Shown here piece by piece: positions 17,308 through 24,984 of a DNA stretch of 64,000 nt. The position numbers and the translations under genes were made by a program. Origin of the DNA: JADJPO01 sp046330955. Lineage in GTDB: Bacteria > Actinomycetota > Actinomycetes > Actinomycetales > Kineosporiaceae. Under the pieces are notes generated by a model that was not told the origin of the DNA, searched no databases, and saw nothing but the letters and a program-made list of their open reading frames with translations. The stretch's first letter is position 1. The number at the start of each line of letters is the position of its first letter. The DNA is taken from the NCBI GenBank assembly GCA_046330955.1, contig JAXLRT010000001.1:248001-312000 (forward strand). The letters are read 5' to 3'.

Positions 17308-17625
17308 TCATCCGCCGCGGCCTGGTCGGCGTCGGCGTGGCCGTTGTTGCGGTTGTCCGAACGCTTCAGCGACAATCGCGCGCACTTGGCGCCAGCTGTG
17401 GTTGTCCACCAGGATGGGGTCTCGGCCCTCGGCCCTGATGACTGCGTTCGTGAACGCATCGATCGATTGCGGTGGGGCCGCCACGAGTGATTGCTGGGCC
17501 TCCGGGGGAAGGCAGTAGCCCAACCGTACGCAGAGGTTCTCGAGAAGCCGCGCGACGTCCACGGCGCCATGCTCCCACGCGGTGATCGTCGTGGCCCCAG
17601 GCGTCATCTGCCAACGACCGCACAT
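17308..17625 (-). CDS. hypothetical protein (105 aa)
   Basis: Small helical protein with a compact central block (VDVARLLENLCVRLGYC, SIDAFTNAVIRAEG, WRQVRAIVAEAFG) and a basic tail (RPRRRRPGRG). First gene of a leftward set of small overlapping frames. An internal ATG (MTPGATT, 17607) is an alternative start. No family recognised; the helical pattern would suit a small binding or antitoxin-like protein, but nothing specific supports that. Confidence 0.5.
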   Translation of the reverse strand: MCGRWQMTPGATTITAWEHGAVDVARLLENLCVRLGYCLPPEAQQSLVAAPPQSIDAFTNAVIRAEGRDPILVDNHSWRQVRAIVAEAFGQPQQRPRRRRPGRGG

Positions 17626-17670
17626 GCCGCGTAGCGGGGTTCGCCTGGAACGACAGCGTCGGGAGAGGTG

Positions 17671-18228
17671 TCAGGCCATTTCGCCCTTGGCGACTCGATG
17701 CCAGTAAGCGGCGTGTTCGCTGGTCTGCCGAAGGATGGCATCGGGCGCCATGGGTGCAGGCCAGAGTTGCAGGAGATACCTGTCGATTTCTGGCTCGTCG
17801 TCGCCTCGGTGATCAGCCCGATGTGCGGCATCCATGCCGGAGGCGTGGTAGCGCGCGCGGTGCCAACCCGTCTGCTCGAACCGGACGGGACCACCTTCGT
17901 CGAAGGCCCACCAGGTCATATCGACGTCGGGAATGTCGATCGACGCCTCAACGACCTCCTCCCAGCCATCAGCCACGGCCGGCTTCTGCTGGTGCAGCTC
18001 AATTCGAAAGGGGATAGCGCCCGTGTGGAGACCTGTGATCATCGAGAGCATCCTCGGCACCTCGCCGCCGCAGAGTCCGTTCACCTGACCGGTGCGGGCT
18101 TGCATGAGGTCGGGCGTTTCACCATCCGGGGCCAAGCTGATGAACCCGTAGTGCACATGCACGATCCCGTCGAGCAGCACCGTCATGGGCCGATCATGCC
18201 CGATCTCATCCCGCTGGGCGCTTGTCAT
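17671..18228 (-). CDS. conserved hypothetical protein (185 aa)
   Basis: A well-formed globular protein. It starts with a strand-rich part (LLDGIVHVHYGFISL) and contains paired tryptophans (DMTWWAFDEGG), then the block EIDRYLLQLWPAPMAPDAIL and RQTSEHAAYWHRVA at the C-terminus. I recall similar C-termini in actinobacterial hypothetical proteins, but know no function. The ATG at 18228 has GAGGG 14 nt upstream; ATG 18186 is an alternative. Single gene, convergent with nothing, in the accessory block. Confidence 0.7.
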   Translation of the reverse strand: MTSAQRDEIGHDRPMTVLLDGIVHVHYGFISLAPDGETPDLMQARTGQVNGLCGGEVPRMLSMITGLHTGAIPFRIELHQQKPAVADGWEEVVEASIDIPDVDMTWWAFDEGGPVRFEQTGWHRARYHASGMDAAHRADHRGDDEPEIDRYLLQLWPAPMAPDAILRQTSEHAAYWHRVAKGEMA

Positions 18229-18408
18229 CGACAGTGATGAACCCTCAGCCACCGCCGCGAGGGAGGCCGAAGGCTGCGCTGCGGGCTGGAGCCGATGTCT
18301 GCTCCTGCCGCGGTTGGTTTCACCTGGCAAGACGGCTCACAAGAGGAGCTTCTCAGCCGACAGGCTGGTCAGGTTCGTCGAATTCCGGTTCTCGACAGGG
18401 GAGCTGAC

Positions 18409-18975
18409 GTGTTGCATGGGCGTTGGATCCAGCGACTTCGCGCCCTGAACCGTCCCGAGACGGTCGAGGTGGCCTGCGTGGGCAGCGCTCCCGAGGTCCT
18501 GCGGCGCCTGTCCCAGCAGGTGGCCCCGAGCGACTGGAGAGCCACTCCGTACGGCGTGTGGAGCTCTCGCGTGGTGAAGGGAGCCGTGAAGGGTCATCGT
18601 CTGCGGCTGTACGCGGGCCGCCGCGGTCGCGGGAACTCCTGGCGGCGGCTCCTCTACGCCGAGGTCCAGCCCGCGGGGACCGGGTCGGTGATTCGGGGAG
18701 AGCTGCGGTTGGCGCCCGTCGTGAAGGGATTCATGGGGGCGTGGGCGGTCATCTTGGGCCTATTCCATGTGATCGCGGTTGTTGCGGTGATCGGCACGGT
18801 GGTGACAGGAGATCGACAGACGCTTGGCCCTCTGTCATTCCTGGGGCTGTTGCTCCTGTTCGACCTGGCGGTGGGTGGCATGGTCGCGCTCTTCACCGCG
18901 ATGGCCGCCCCCGATGAGAAGTACCTGCTCGAGTGGGTTGATCGTCTCGTCGCCGATCTGAACGCGGGTCGCTGA
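18409..18975 (+). CDS. hypothetical membrane protein (188 aa)
   Basis: The GTG at 18409 is chosen because AGGGGAG stands 5 nt before it; the longer frame from 18295 has no such support. Residues 1-100 are soluble and basic (RRLSQQVAPSDWRATPYGVW, LRLYAGRRGRG), followed by two transmembrane helices (AWAVILGLFHVIAVVAVIG and FLGLLLLFDLAVGGMVALF) and a short cytoplasmic tail ending in LEWVDRLVADLNAGR. No family recognised. Confidence 0.65.
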   Translation: MLHGRWIQRLRALNRPETVEVACVGSAPEVLRRLSQQVAPSDWRATPYGVWSSRVVKGAVKGHRLRLYAGRRGRGNSWRRLLYAEVQPAGTGSVIRGELRLAPVVKGFMGAWAVILGLFHVIAVVAVIGTVVTGDRQTLGPLSFLGLLLLFDLAVGGMVALFTAMAAPDEKYLLEWVDRLVADLNAGR

Positions 18976-19023
18976 CCGTCCGACCGACCTACCCGGGCTG
19001 GTGCTGCCGGAGGCAACGGCGGC

Positions 19024-19157
19024 GTGACTCTGCGCTGGAACGGCCTGCAAGCCCTGCGACACACCGCCGCGAGCTTGACCAACTGGCCGGTATCCCACTC
19101 AAGGTCCTCCGAATGGTTGGTGATTACTCGCCCCCGATCACGGCCGATAGCTCTTGA
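19024..19157 (+). pseudogene. tyrosine-recombinase (phage integrase) C-terminal remnant
   Basis: Frame 1 reads LQALRHTAAS (compare the HxLRHTxAS box II of tyrosine recombinases; the His is Gln here). After a frame change at about 19070 the text continues ELDQLAGIPLKVLRMVGDYS and ITADSS before a stop. In intact integrases this is AGxPLKVxxxxLGHSSxxITxDTY, so the catalytic Tyr is lost. Upstream parts of the gene are missing. It marks past mobile-element activity in this block. Confidence 0.65.
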
Positions 19158-19266
19158 CGAGCTGGACATTGAACGTCCGACCATGCCGCGGGGCGGGCCT
19201 GCTGCTCATCGGCCGAGTGCCGAAACTCATTCCTCGGTCCGGGCGCCGACGGGGATGCTGGTGGCC

Positions 19267-19689
19267 ATGAGCGATGCGTCGGAGGCATACACCAGCTTCA
19301 TCCGGATCACGATGGACGGCCCTCCCAACGCACCGGGACCTGGGTGGCCGCATCCCGGTGAGGTCACCGACGCCACGGATGCGACCCTGCGTGAGCTGCG
19401 GCGGCGAGCCGTGGAGCCGGTGGTCGCCGGTCTGCTGGAGCACGGTGAACTGGACGAACTGTCGGTGCACTGGGGCGACGCCGGGCTCCCGGGTGACGTG
19501 TGGGTGCGGCTCGTCGTCCGCGGGGAGACCTTCGTGCAGTTGCTCAGTAGCTCGGCCTGGGAAGGAGACCAACGCGCCGGGGTCGCGGAACTGGCGGCGC
19601 GCCTGGCCGATCAGCTCGCAGACTGGATCAGCGAGACCAGCTTCGGCTGGGGCCAGCAGCGGATCGCTCACTACTCGTGTCCCGAGTGA
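19267..19689 (+). CDS. hypothetical protein (140 aa)
   Basis: Acidic, globular: a Pro/Gly-rich N-terminal region, a long helix (ATLRELRRRAVEPVVAGLLEHG), two strands (LDELSVHWGDAG, VWVRLVVRGETF) and a C-terminal helix (VAELAARLADQLADWISETS) ending near SFGWGQQRIA. The ATG at 19267 is the first plausible start; the frame continues upstream into the integrase remnant by chance. No family recognised. The following 279 bp to the DinB gene show no convincing gene. Confidence 0.6.
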   Translation: MSDASEAYTSFIRITMDGPPNAPGPGWPHPGEVTDATDATLRELRRRAVEPVVAGLLEHGELDELSVHWGDAGLPGDVWVRLVVRGETFVQLLSSSAWEGDQRAGVAELAARLADQLADWISETSFGWGQQRIAHYSCPE

Positions 19690-19968
19690 GCGCTGGCAGC
19701 CGACAGGTGCCCCCACGCAAGTCCGGAGCCATGGTCGCCGCCATCGCCAAGGCCGGAGCAGGACAGGGCTGCCACCCCGGCACCTCCGGCATCAGCAAGG
19801 TCGACTGCCACCAGACGAGACCCACCGCATACGCGACCCCGCTCGGCATCGGCGAACCCGAACCACTGCGCCAGTGTCTCGCCGGCACCTGGTCCCGCCG
19901 ACGCACCGCAGACCACCGACGTGATCTGTCGGGGTGACACTGCCTCCGAGAGCGGTGATGATGCACAG

Positions 19969-20697
19969 ATGTCGATCTACTCCGGTCCGAGTGACTTCGA
20001 GGACGCGACCCTGGTCAGGGCCACCTTCAAGGGCGCCACGCTGCGGTACTGCGACCTCAGCGATGTGACGATGCGCAGCGTCGACGTGAACGGACTCGAC
20101 ATCGACAGCCACGACCTGGCCTTCGGCAGCCTGATCGTCAACGGGGTCGACGTGGTGCCTCTGGTGGAAGCGGAACTCGACCGACAGTTCCCGGGCCGCG
20201 GACTGCGGAACGCGCAGACTCCCGAAGGCCTGCGCGAAGCCTGGGACGCCGTCCGGGCGGCCTGGCAGACCACGGTGGCGACCACTCCGGCGGACCTGGT
20301 GGACGCCCACGTCCCCGACGAGTGGTCGCTGGCCCAGACGCTGCGGCACCTGGTCCTGGCGACCGATGCCTGGTTGCGCGGCGGGATCCTGCGCGTGCCG
20401 CAACCGTTCCACGAGATCGGCCAGATCTTCACCGGTGCTGACGAGATGGGCTTCGACACCTCGATCTTCCGCCTGGACCCGCCGTCGTATCAGGAGATCC
20501 TCGACGTGCGCGCCGATCGGCAGCAGCTGGTCACCGACTTCCTGGACACGGCCACCCCGGAACTGCTCGCCGAAGAACGCGAGGACCCGTGGGGCCAAGA
20601 CTGGCACCCCACCGTCGGTGACTGCCTCCGCGTCATCCTCGAGGAGGAATGGGCGCACCTGCGTTACATCCGAAGGGACCTCGCACGCCTGCACTGA
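19969..20697 (+). CDS. pentapeptide-like repeat / DinB-family protein
   Basis: A 242-aa protein. The N-terminus (about 8-60) has pentapeptide-type repeats (FEDATLVRATFKGATLRYCDLSDVT broken over several pentads), then VNGVDVVPLVEAELD and a four-helix DinB domain (DEWSLAQTLRHLVLATDAW; HLRYIRRDL near the end). DinB-like proteins bind a metal with three His; H112 of the LRHL block and His of EEWAHLRY are candidates. Members include mycothiol-dependent transferases, so detoxification is possible but not shown. ATG at 19969 chosen over the upstream in-frame codon. Confidence 0.8.
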   Translation: MSIYSGPSDFEDATLVRATFKGATLRYCDLSDVTMRSVDVNGLDIDSHDLAFGSLIVNGVDVVPLVEAELDRQFPGRGLRNAQTPEGLREAWDAVRAAWQTTVATTPADLVDAHVPDEWSLAQTLRHLVLATDAWLRGGILRVPQPFHEIGQIFTGADEMGFDTSIFRLDPPSYQEILDVRADRQQLVTDFLDTATPELLAEEREDPWGQDWHPTVGDCLRVILEEEWAHLRYIRRDLARLH

Positions 20698-20749
20698 GCG
20701 CGAACAGCTGGACGCGGCGACGTCCCAGGCATGGCGCTGACTGCGCAGT

Positions 20750-21139
20750 TCAGATGAGGCGGTGCACCGCTTCGGGCACGACCGGGACGTGAGTGATCCA
20801 CTGGCCCTCGGCTTCGGCCCAGGGAATGAACGGTGCGGCCGCCAGGTCGTAGCGGTAGAGCGTGACGGTGCGAATCCGGTCCAGCCAGCCGGATTCGATG
20901 GCGTGGACTCGATCGGCGCTGGTGTGCCAGGTGGCCCGGAAGTCGGCCACCTGGGCGGGGTTTCGGGGCCAGGCGGTCACCCGAGGGCAGTCCCGGGGAA
21001 ACAAGTACAACGGGGCATGGACGGCGTCGATCGCCCACACGGCGGCGGGCTGCGTGGGGTTGCTCCGGGGCACGTGCGGAACGAACCGCTCGATCGAGGG
21101 GTCCTCACTGAAGTGGTGGAGGCTGGCCCGGTCCTGCAT
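20750..21139 (-). CDS. DUF6886-like hypothetical protein
   Basis: A 129-aa protein with the pattern LHHFSEDPSIERFVPHVP, VWAIDAVHAPLYLFPRDCPR and a C-terminal strand/helix region ending in VPEAVHRL, which matches small conserved bacterial proteins I recall as DUF6886. No biochemical function is known to me. An AGGATG sequence lies shortly before the ATG. It is read together with the acetyltransferase gene 21 bp upstream. Confidence 0.7.
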   Translation of the reverse strand: MQDRASLHHFSEDPSIERFVPHVPRSNPTQPAAVWAIDAVHAPLYLFPRDCPRVTAWPRNPAQVADFRATWHTSADRVHAIESGWLDRIRTVTLYRYDLAAAPFIPWAEAEGQWITHVPVVPEAVHRLI

Positions 21140-21160
21140 GGTGTCATCCTCGTATCTGCG

Positions 21161-21766
21161 TCAGCCGGCAGGATCGACGATCGTGACCATGACGCAGTTC
21201 TTCAACCCTTTGGGCCGGTCGTAGGTGAAGCCGAGCCGTTCGTAGAGTCGACGGGTGCCGTTGTAGAGGAACGACGACGACATCTTCTTGGTCTGGTCGG
21301 TCAGATCGTGGGGGTAGCTCTCGACCTGGCCGCCGCCTGCCTGGGCAATCAGCTCCAGCGCACCGCTGATCGCCAACTCCGTCACGCCCTGTCTCCGATG
21401 GCGTTTGTCGACGAAGACGCAGGTGATCCGGTAGTCGGGATCCGCGGTCTTGGTGGCGTCGTACTCCTTGCGGTGATGGATGGTGGGCAACTCGGCCGGG
21501 GTGCCGTACTCAGCCCACGCGATCACCTCGTCGCCGTGCATCACCAAGGCCGCGTGCGCCTTGCCCTGCTCGACGTAGGCCTTCTTCAGCGCTCGGTTGG
21601 CCTGCGCGCCCTGACCGCGCTCGGGCCCGTCGGGGTGAAACCAGATGCACCAGCAGCCCCCGAAGATTCCGTTGTGCCGCTGCACCATGGCATCGAAGGC
21701 AGCCCAGGTCTCGGGGCTGAGAGGCGCCACGGTGTACGACGAATCGCTGACCACGCGACATCCCAT
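21161..21766 (-). CDS. GNAT-family N-acetyltransferase
   Basis: A 201-aa acyl-CoA-dependent acetyltransferase. The N-terminal part has a Cys/Trp block (GGCWCIWFHPDGPE), the core has ITCVFVDKRHRRQGV, where the RxxGx(G/A)-type acetyl-CoA loop is RRQGVT, followed by a helix (ELAISGALELI), and the C-terminal part YERLGFTYDRP is typical of GNAT. The substrate cannot be inferred. The ATG lies directly behind GGAGGGG, so the in-frame GTG four codons later may be the true start. Confidence 0.85.
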   Translation of the reverse strand: MGCRVVSDSSYTVAPLSPETWAAFDAMVQRHNGIFGGCWCIWFHPDGPERGQGAQANRALKKAYVEQGKAHAALVMHGDEVIAWAEYGTPAELPTIHHRKEYDATKTADPDYRITCVFVDKRHRRQGVTELAISGALELIAQAGGGQVESYPHDLTDQTKKMSSSFLYNGTRRLYERLGFTYDRPKGLKNCVMVTIVDPAG

Positions 21767-21959
21767 CCCCTCCAGCGCGCCAATCCGACTGAGCGACGCA
21801 CTCCAAGGTCCACAGTGCCGTCATTGAAGAAAACTTCCAACCGGCGCGCCCCGACGACGTCGCTCCCCTCACCTGCCGGAAGCCATCCGGCACACGCAGT
21901 TCCGGGCAGGTTGCAACGAACGCGGATGCCCTGGGGCGCGGAGATGAGACGGTCCTCCC

Positions 21960-22298
21960 GTGACTGATCAGAGCCGTCCGTCCCAGGGCCACCCACCGCG
22001 CGTTCTGGGCGTGGACGGCCGCCCGAAGGGGTGGGTTGCGATGGCTGACGACCTGAGCGCCTACTTCGCACGCACCATCCGCGAGCTCGTGGCAGGAGCC
22101 GCGGGCGATGATGCACCGGCGGTGGTCGCGATCGACATCCCCATTGGGCTGCCCCGCTCCGGGCCGCGTCAGGCCGACGTGCTCGACGCGGCCGCTGTGA
22201 TGTGGACGGCACGCCGCTTCCGTGACGGTCGAGCGGTGTCCCATCCCGACGTCCCCGAATTCTTCGAGGGCGAGCACGAGGCCGCGATCTGGGTCTGA
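21960..22298 (+). pseudogene. DUF429 gene with internal deletion
   Basis: The first about 70 residues match the DUF429 N-terminus (LGVDGRPKGWVA; VVAIDIPIGLPRSGPRQADVL) and the last 40 match its C-terminus (DAAAVMWTARRFRDG; AIWV). The middle of about 110 residues, with the Glu motif and substrate region, is missing. The join falls at ADVL/DVLDA, where both ends share similar sequence, which fits an in-frame recombination deletion. At 112 aa against a usual 230-250 aa it is probably non-functional. Confidence 0.65.
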
Positions 22299-22535
22299 GA
22301 CCACGCCAGCCGCGAGGTCCGAGTGCGTGCGGCGTCCGGACGGAGTTCTCGACTGGACGTGGCGGGAGACAACGGACCAGGTCACGGACGCCGAGCATCT
22401 TCCTGCTCGACACCGAGTTCGCCAATGCCGTTCAACCTGGTTCGATGACTACGGCGGGCGCTGGACCGTATGCAGAGCAGCCTGGGCTCGAACGTCACTC
22501 CAGCGGTGACAGCCGACCGAGGCGCGAGGGGTGGG

Positions 22536-23000
22536 GTGTTGACCGAGAACGGAAGCGAGCACGTCCCCGTGACGTACGAGTCGTACGCGCACGTCGAGGG
22601 CCCGTTCCTGCACGGGACCAAGTCCGTGCTGGCGGCGGGCGACGAACTGGTGCCGGGCTACGGCTCCAACTACCAGGACGGCCGGGTGTCGAACCACGTC
22701 TACTTCACGACGCTCGAGTCAACGGCTGCCTGGGGAGCGCAACTGGCCTCGGCGCTCGCAGGGAGTGCGGACCGAGGGCACGTCTACGAGGTGGAGCCCA
22801 TCGGCCCGTTCGAGGACGACCCGAATGTGACGAACAAGCGCTTCCCGGGTAACCCCACCAGGTCGTACCAGACCCGTCACCCGCTGCGCGTCGTCCGGGA
22901 GGTGGTCGATTGGCAGGGCCACGACGACGCGGCCGTGAAAGGGATGCTCGACTCGCTCGCGCTGCTGCGCGAGCAAGGTCTCGATGTCATCGAGGACTAG
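22536..23000 (+). CDS. arr: rifampin ADP-ribosyltransferase
   Basis: Arr inactivates rifamycins by ADP-ribosylating the C23 hydroxyl using NAD+. The 154-aa protein contains the family hallmarks in order: YAHVEGPFLHGTKS, GDELVPGYGSNYQDGR, NHVYFT, AAWGAQLA, VYEVEPIGPFEDDPNVTNK and FPGNPTRSYQT near the end of the fold. GTG at 22536 is chosen because a GAGGGGTGGG sequence precedes it. The gene lies in the accessory block, and its 5' part recurs in broken form at 23779. Intrinsic, low-level rifampin resistance is the likely phenotype. Confidence 0.93.
   Translation: MLTENGSEHVPVTYESYAHVEGPFLHGTKSVLAAGDELVPGYGSNYQDGRVSNHVYFTTLESTAAWGAQLASALAGSADRGHVYEVEPIGPFEDDPNVTNKRFPGNPTRSYQTRHPLRVVREVVDWQGHDDAAVKGMLDSLALLREQGLDVIED
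22569..22620 (+). repeat. direct repeat A (arr 5' region)
   Basis: 52 bp within arr that recur at 23779-23830 with two mismatches, showing a recent duplication. Confidence 0.85.
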
Positions 23001-23057
23001 AACGCGCCGGGGGAGTCGCGCCGCTGCGCGCCCGACGAGACAGCTGCTGGAGGTGTC

Positions 23058-23753
23058 GTGAAGCTTCTCCTCACGTCCGCAGGCGTGAAGAACGCCAGCA
23101 TCCACGCTGCGCTGGTCGCCCTCCTGGGCAAACCGATCGCCGAGGCGACCGCGCTGTGCATCCCCACGGCGCAGTACGGGCACCCCATGGTCGGCCCGGG
23201 TGTCTCGCCCTGGAGGTTCATCAGTGGCATGTCCGAGTTGCCCATGGTCGACCTGGGCTGGAAGTCCATCGGCGTGCTCGAGCTCACCGCCCTGCCGAGC
23301 ATCGAGGAGCAGTATTGGGTTCCCCTGGTCCGGCAGACGGACGTCCTGCTCGTGGCCGGCGGTGATGCCCTCTACCTGGGCCACTGGATGCGGCAGTCCG
23401 GGCTGGCCGATCTGATTCCGTCGCTGCGCGAGACGGTCTGGGTGGGGCTCAGCGCCGGGAGCATGGTGATGACTCCCCGGATCGGGGAGGACTTCGTCCA
23501 GTGGCGGCCGCCGTCCGGAGATGACTCCACGTTGGGCGTTGTCGACTTCTCGATCTGTCCGCACCTGGCCCCGGACGGGATGCCTGGCAACTCGATGGCC
23601 GAGGCGGAACAGTGGGCGGCCGGTATCTCCGGCCCGGCGTATGCGATGGACGACGAGACGGCCATCACGGTGGTCGACGGCACGGTCGAGGTTGTGTCGG
23701 AAGGACAGTGGAGGTTCTTCGGTGCCGATGAGGCGAGGGGCGGGCGGCCGTGA
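23058..23753 (+). CDS. peptidase E-like (S51) serine peptidase
   Basis: A 231-aa protein of the class I glutamine amidotransferase-like fold, family S51 (aspartyl dipeptidase type). The nucleophile Ser is in GLSAGSMVM, preceded by LLVAGGDALYLGHWM, where amidotransferases have their glycine-rich oxyanion loop. A His in SICPHLAPDGMP is a likely triad member. GTG start with GGAGG 5 nt upstream. It sits between arr and its broken copy. Its substrate is unknown; S51 relatives cleave Asp-X dipeptides or cyanophycin products. Confidence 0.85.
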   Translation: MKLLLTSAGVKNASIHAALVALLGKPIAEATALCIPTAQYGHPMVGPGVSPWRFISGMSELPMVDLGWKSIGVLELTALPSIEEQYWVPLVRQTDVLLVAGGDALYLGHWMRQSGLADLIPSLRETVWVGLSAGSMVMTPRIGEDFVQWRPPSGDDSTLGVVDFSICPHLAPDGMPGNSMAEAEQWAAGISGPAYAMDDETAITVVDGTVEVVSEGQWRFFGADEARGGRP

Positions 23754-23778
23754 CGGAGGACGCCGACAACCAGACCCG

Positions 23779-23928
23779 GTGACGTACGAGTCGTACGCGC
23801 ACGTCGAGGGGCCGTTCCTGCACCGGACCACGTCCCGACTGGAGACCGGTGCCGAGCTGGGTGCCATCGGCGTTCGCCGGCAGCACGCGGCGGGGATACA
23901 CCTACGAGAGGTACCGAGTGGCATCTGA
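23779..23928 (+). pseudogene. truncated, frameshifted second arr copy
   Basis: Starts with the same GTG and first 17 codons as arr (TYESYAHVEGPFLH), continues with diverged but alignable residues (TTSRLETGAEL for KSVLAAGDEL), then loses frame and ends. Only about 30 of some 140 residues are Arr-like, so it cannot be active. The first 52 bp match 22569-22620 with two mismatches. Confidence 0.75.
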
Positions 23929-23944
23929 CGATGGAGGGCAGGAC

Positions 23945-24388
23945 ATGGCACACCTACGACGGTTCGATCACGTGGGCATCACGGTCGCCGATCTCGACCT
24001 GGTGACCGATTTCTTCGTGGCGCTGGGGCTGGAGGTCGAGGGCCGCACCTTCGTCGAGGGTGAGTTCCTGGACACGGTGTGCGGCATCCCCGGCTCCCGC
24101 ACCGAGATCGTGATGCTGAAGCCCCCGGACGACGGCACTCGCCTGGAGCTGGCACGTTTCGTCCGACCCGACTCCACACCGGGTTCACCGACCGCCATGG
24201 CCAACGAGCTGGGTCTGCGCAACGTGGCGTTCGAGGTCGAGGACCTGCGGGCGGTCGTCGACTGGGCGGCGCGTGAGGGCTACGAGCTGGTCGGCGGCAT
24301 CGGCGAGTACGAGGGCATGTGGCGCATGGCCTACGTCCGGGGCCCGGAAGGGCTCATTGTCTCGGTGGCCGAGCGCCTGGCGAGCTGA
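23945..24388 (+). CDS. VOC-family (glyoxalase/dioxygenase-like) protein
   Basis: A 147-aa vicinal-oxygen-chelate fold protein with two beta-alpha-beta-beta-beta modules: the first begins RFDHVGITVADLDLVTDFF (His is a typical metal ligand), the second LRNVAFEVEDLRAVVDWA and ends RMAYVRGPEGLIVSVAE (Glu ligand). GGAGGG lies 6-7 nt before the ATG. Members include glyoxalase I, bleomycin-binding proteins and epimerases; nothing here selects among them. Confidence 0.88.
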   Translation: MAHLRRFDHVGITVADLDLVTDFFVALGLEVEGRTFVEGEFLDTVCGIPGSRTEIVMLKPPDDGTRLELARFVRPDSTPGSPTAMANELGLRNVAFEVEDLRAVVDWAAREGYELVGGIGEYEGMWRMAYVRGPEGLIVSVAERLAS

Positions 24389-24389
24389 C

Positions 24390-24602
24390 TCACGCCCTCG
24401 GCGCAAGGGTCATGAGACCGTTCAACGTCGCAGCGTCCGCCAGCTGTTCGTCGTAGGTGACGAACCCTTCGAGATCGTCGCCCAAGGCCAGGGCAGCGGC
24501 CAGGTGGACGGCGTCCAGGCTGCGCAGCAACCTCGGGTCCAGCCGGCCTGCTTCATCGAAGATGGCGGTGGTCACTTCGAGCAGTGCCCCTGACCTACTC
24601 AT
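24390..24602 (-). pseudogene. vapC: truncated VapC-like PIN domain
   Basis: 70 residues match the C-terminal half of VapC toxins: LRSLDAVHLAAALALGDDL (second acidic cluster) and FVTYDEQLADAA. The N-terminal half with the first catalytic Asp (usually YxDTSAL) is absent, and a stop codon stands immediately before the ATG. The break lies 17 bp from the 3' end of tRNA-Ala. No partner antitoxin is visible. Probably an inactive remnant. Confidence 0.7.
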
Positions 24603-24619
24603 TCAGGTCGTGCATTGGG

Positions 24620-24693
24620 TGGAGCTGAGGGGACTCGAACCCCTGACCCCCTCGATGCGAACGAGGTGCGCTACCAGACTGCGCCACAGCCCC
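24620..24693 (-). tRNA. tRNA-Ala(CGC)
   Basis: Read on the minus strand it folds fully: acceptor GGGGCTG/CAGCTCC with the alanine identity pair G3:U70, D-arm GCGCAGTCTGGTAGCGC, anticodon stem CCTCG/CGAGG with loop TTCGCAT (anticodon CGC at 24657-24659), variable loop, T-arm AGGGG-TTCGAGT-CCCCT, discriminator A. CCA is not encoded. It lies at the edge of the accessory block. Confidence 0.96.
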
Positions 24694-24854
24694 AAGGCCC
24701 GGACAGGCTAGCACTCGATTGCCCGCCGTTCCGAATCACATCCACAGCCGGAGCGCCTCGCCCGCCGCCGCGCGCCGGGTCGACGTCCCGCTGCACCATA
24801 AACCGTCACGTGTTGCGCAGCGCGCAACATAGTTCGCATAAAGGGACAAACGCC

Positions 24855-24880
24855 TTGACAGTGACAGTGACCCAGGTCAC
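24855..24880 (+). promoter_or_regulatory. promoter region of BCCT gene with Crp-like dyad
   Basis: TTGACA (24855-24860) is followed by the dyad GTGACC-CA-GGTCAC at 24867-24880, which fits the GTG-N8-CAC pattern of Crp/GlxR-type regulators. The rest of the 291-bp gap between tRNA and BCCT gene shows no other gene. Confidence 0.4.
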
Positions 24881-24984
24881 GCTCGTGACAGGGCAGAGGT
24901 ACCTCGTCGACGCGAAAGCCGTTCTCTGCACAGCGTTCTGCCCACGCCGTCCTGGTCCGGTCAACTCTGACAAGGGGGACGAAG

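Noticed and set aside
19690..19968. Small frames on both strands between two accessory genes
   Set aside because: Several overlapping frames exist but none has a good start, composition or recognisable motif; most likely decayed DNA.
22299..22535. Frame with WFDDYGGRWTVC before arr
   Set aside because: Starts inside the deleted DUF429 gene in another frame and has no ribosome site; no family evident.
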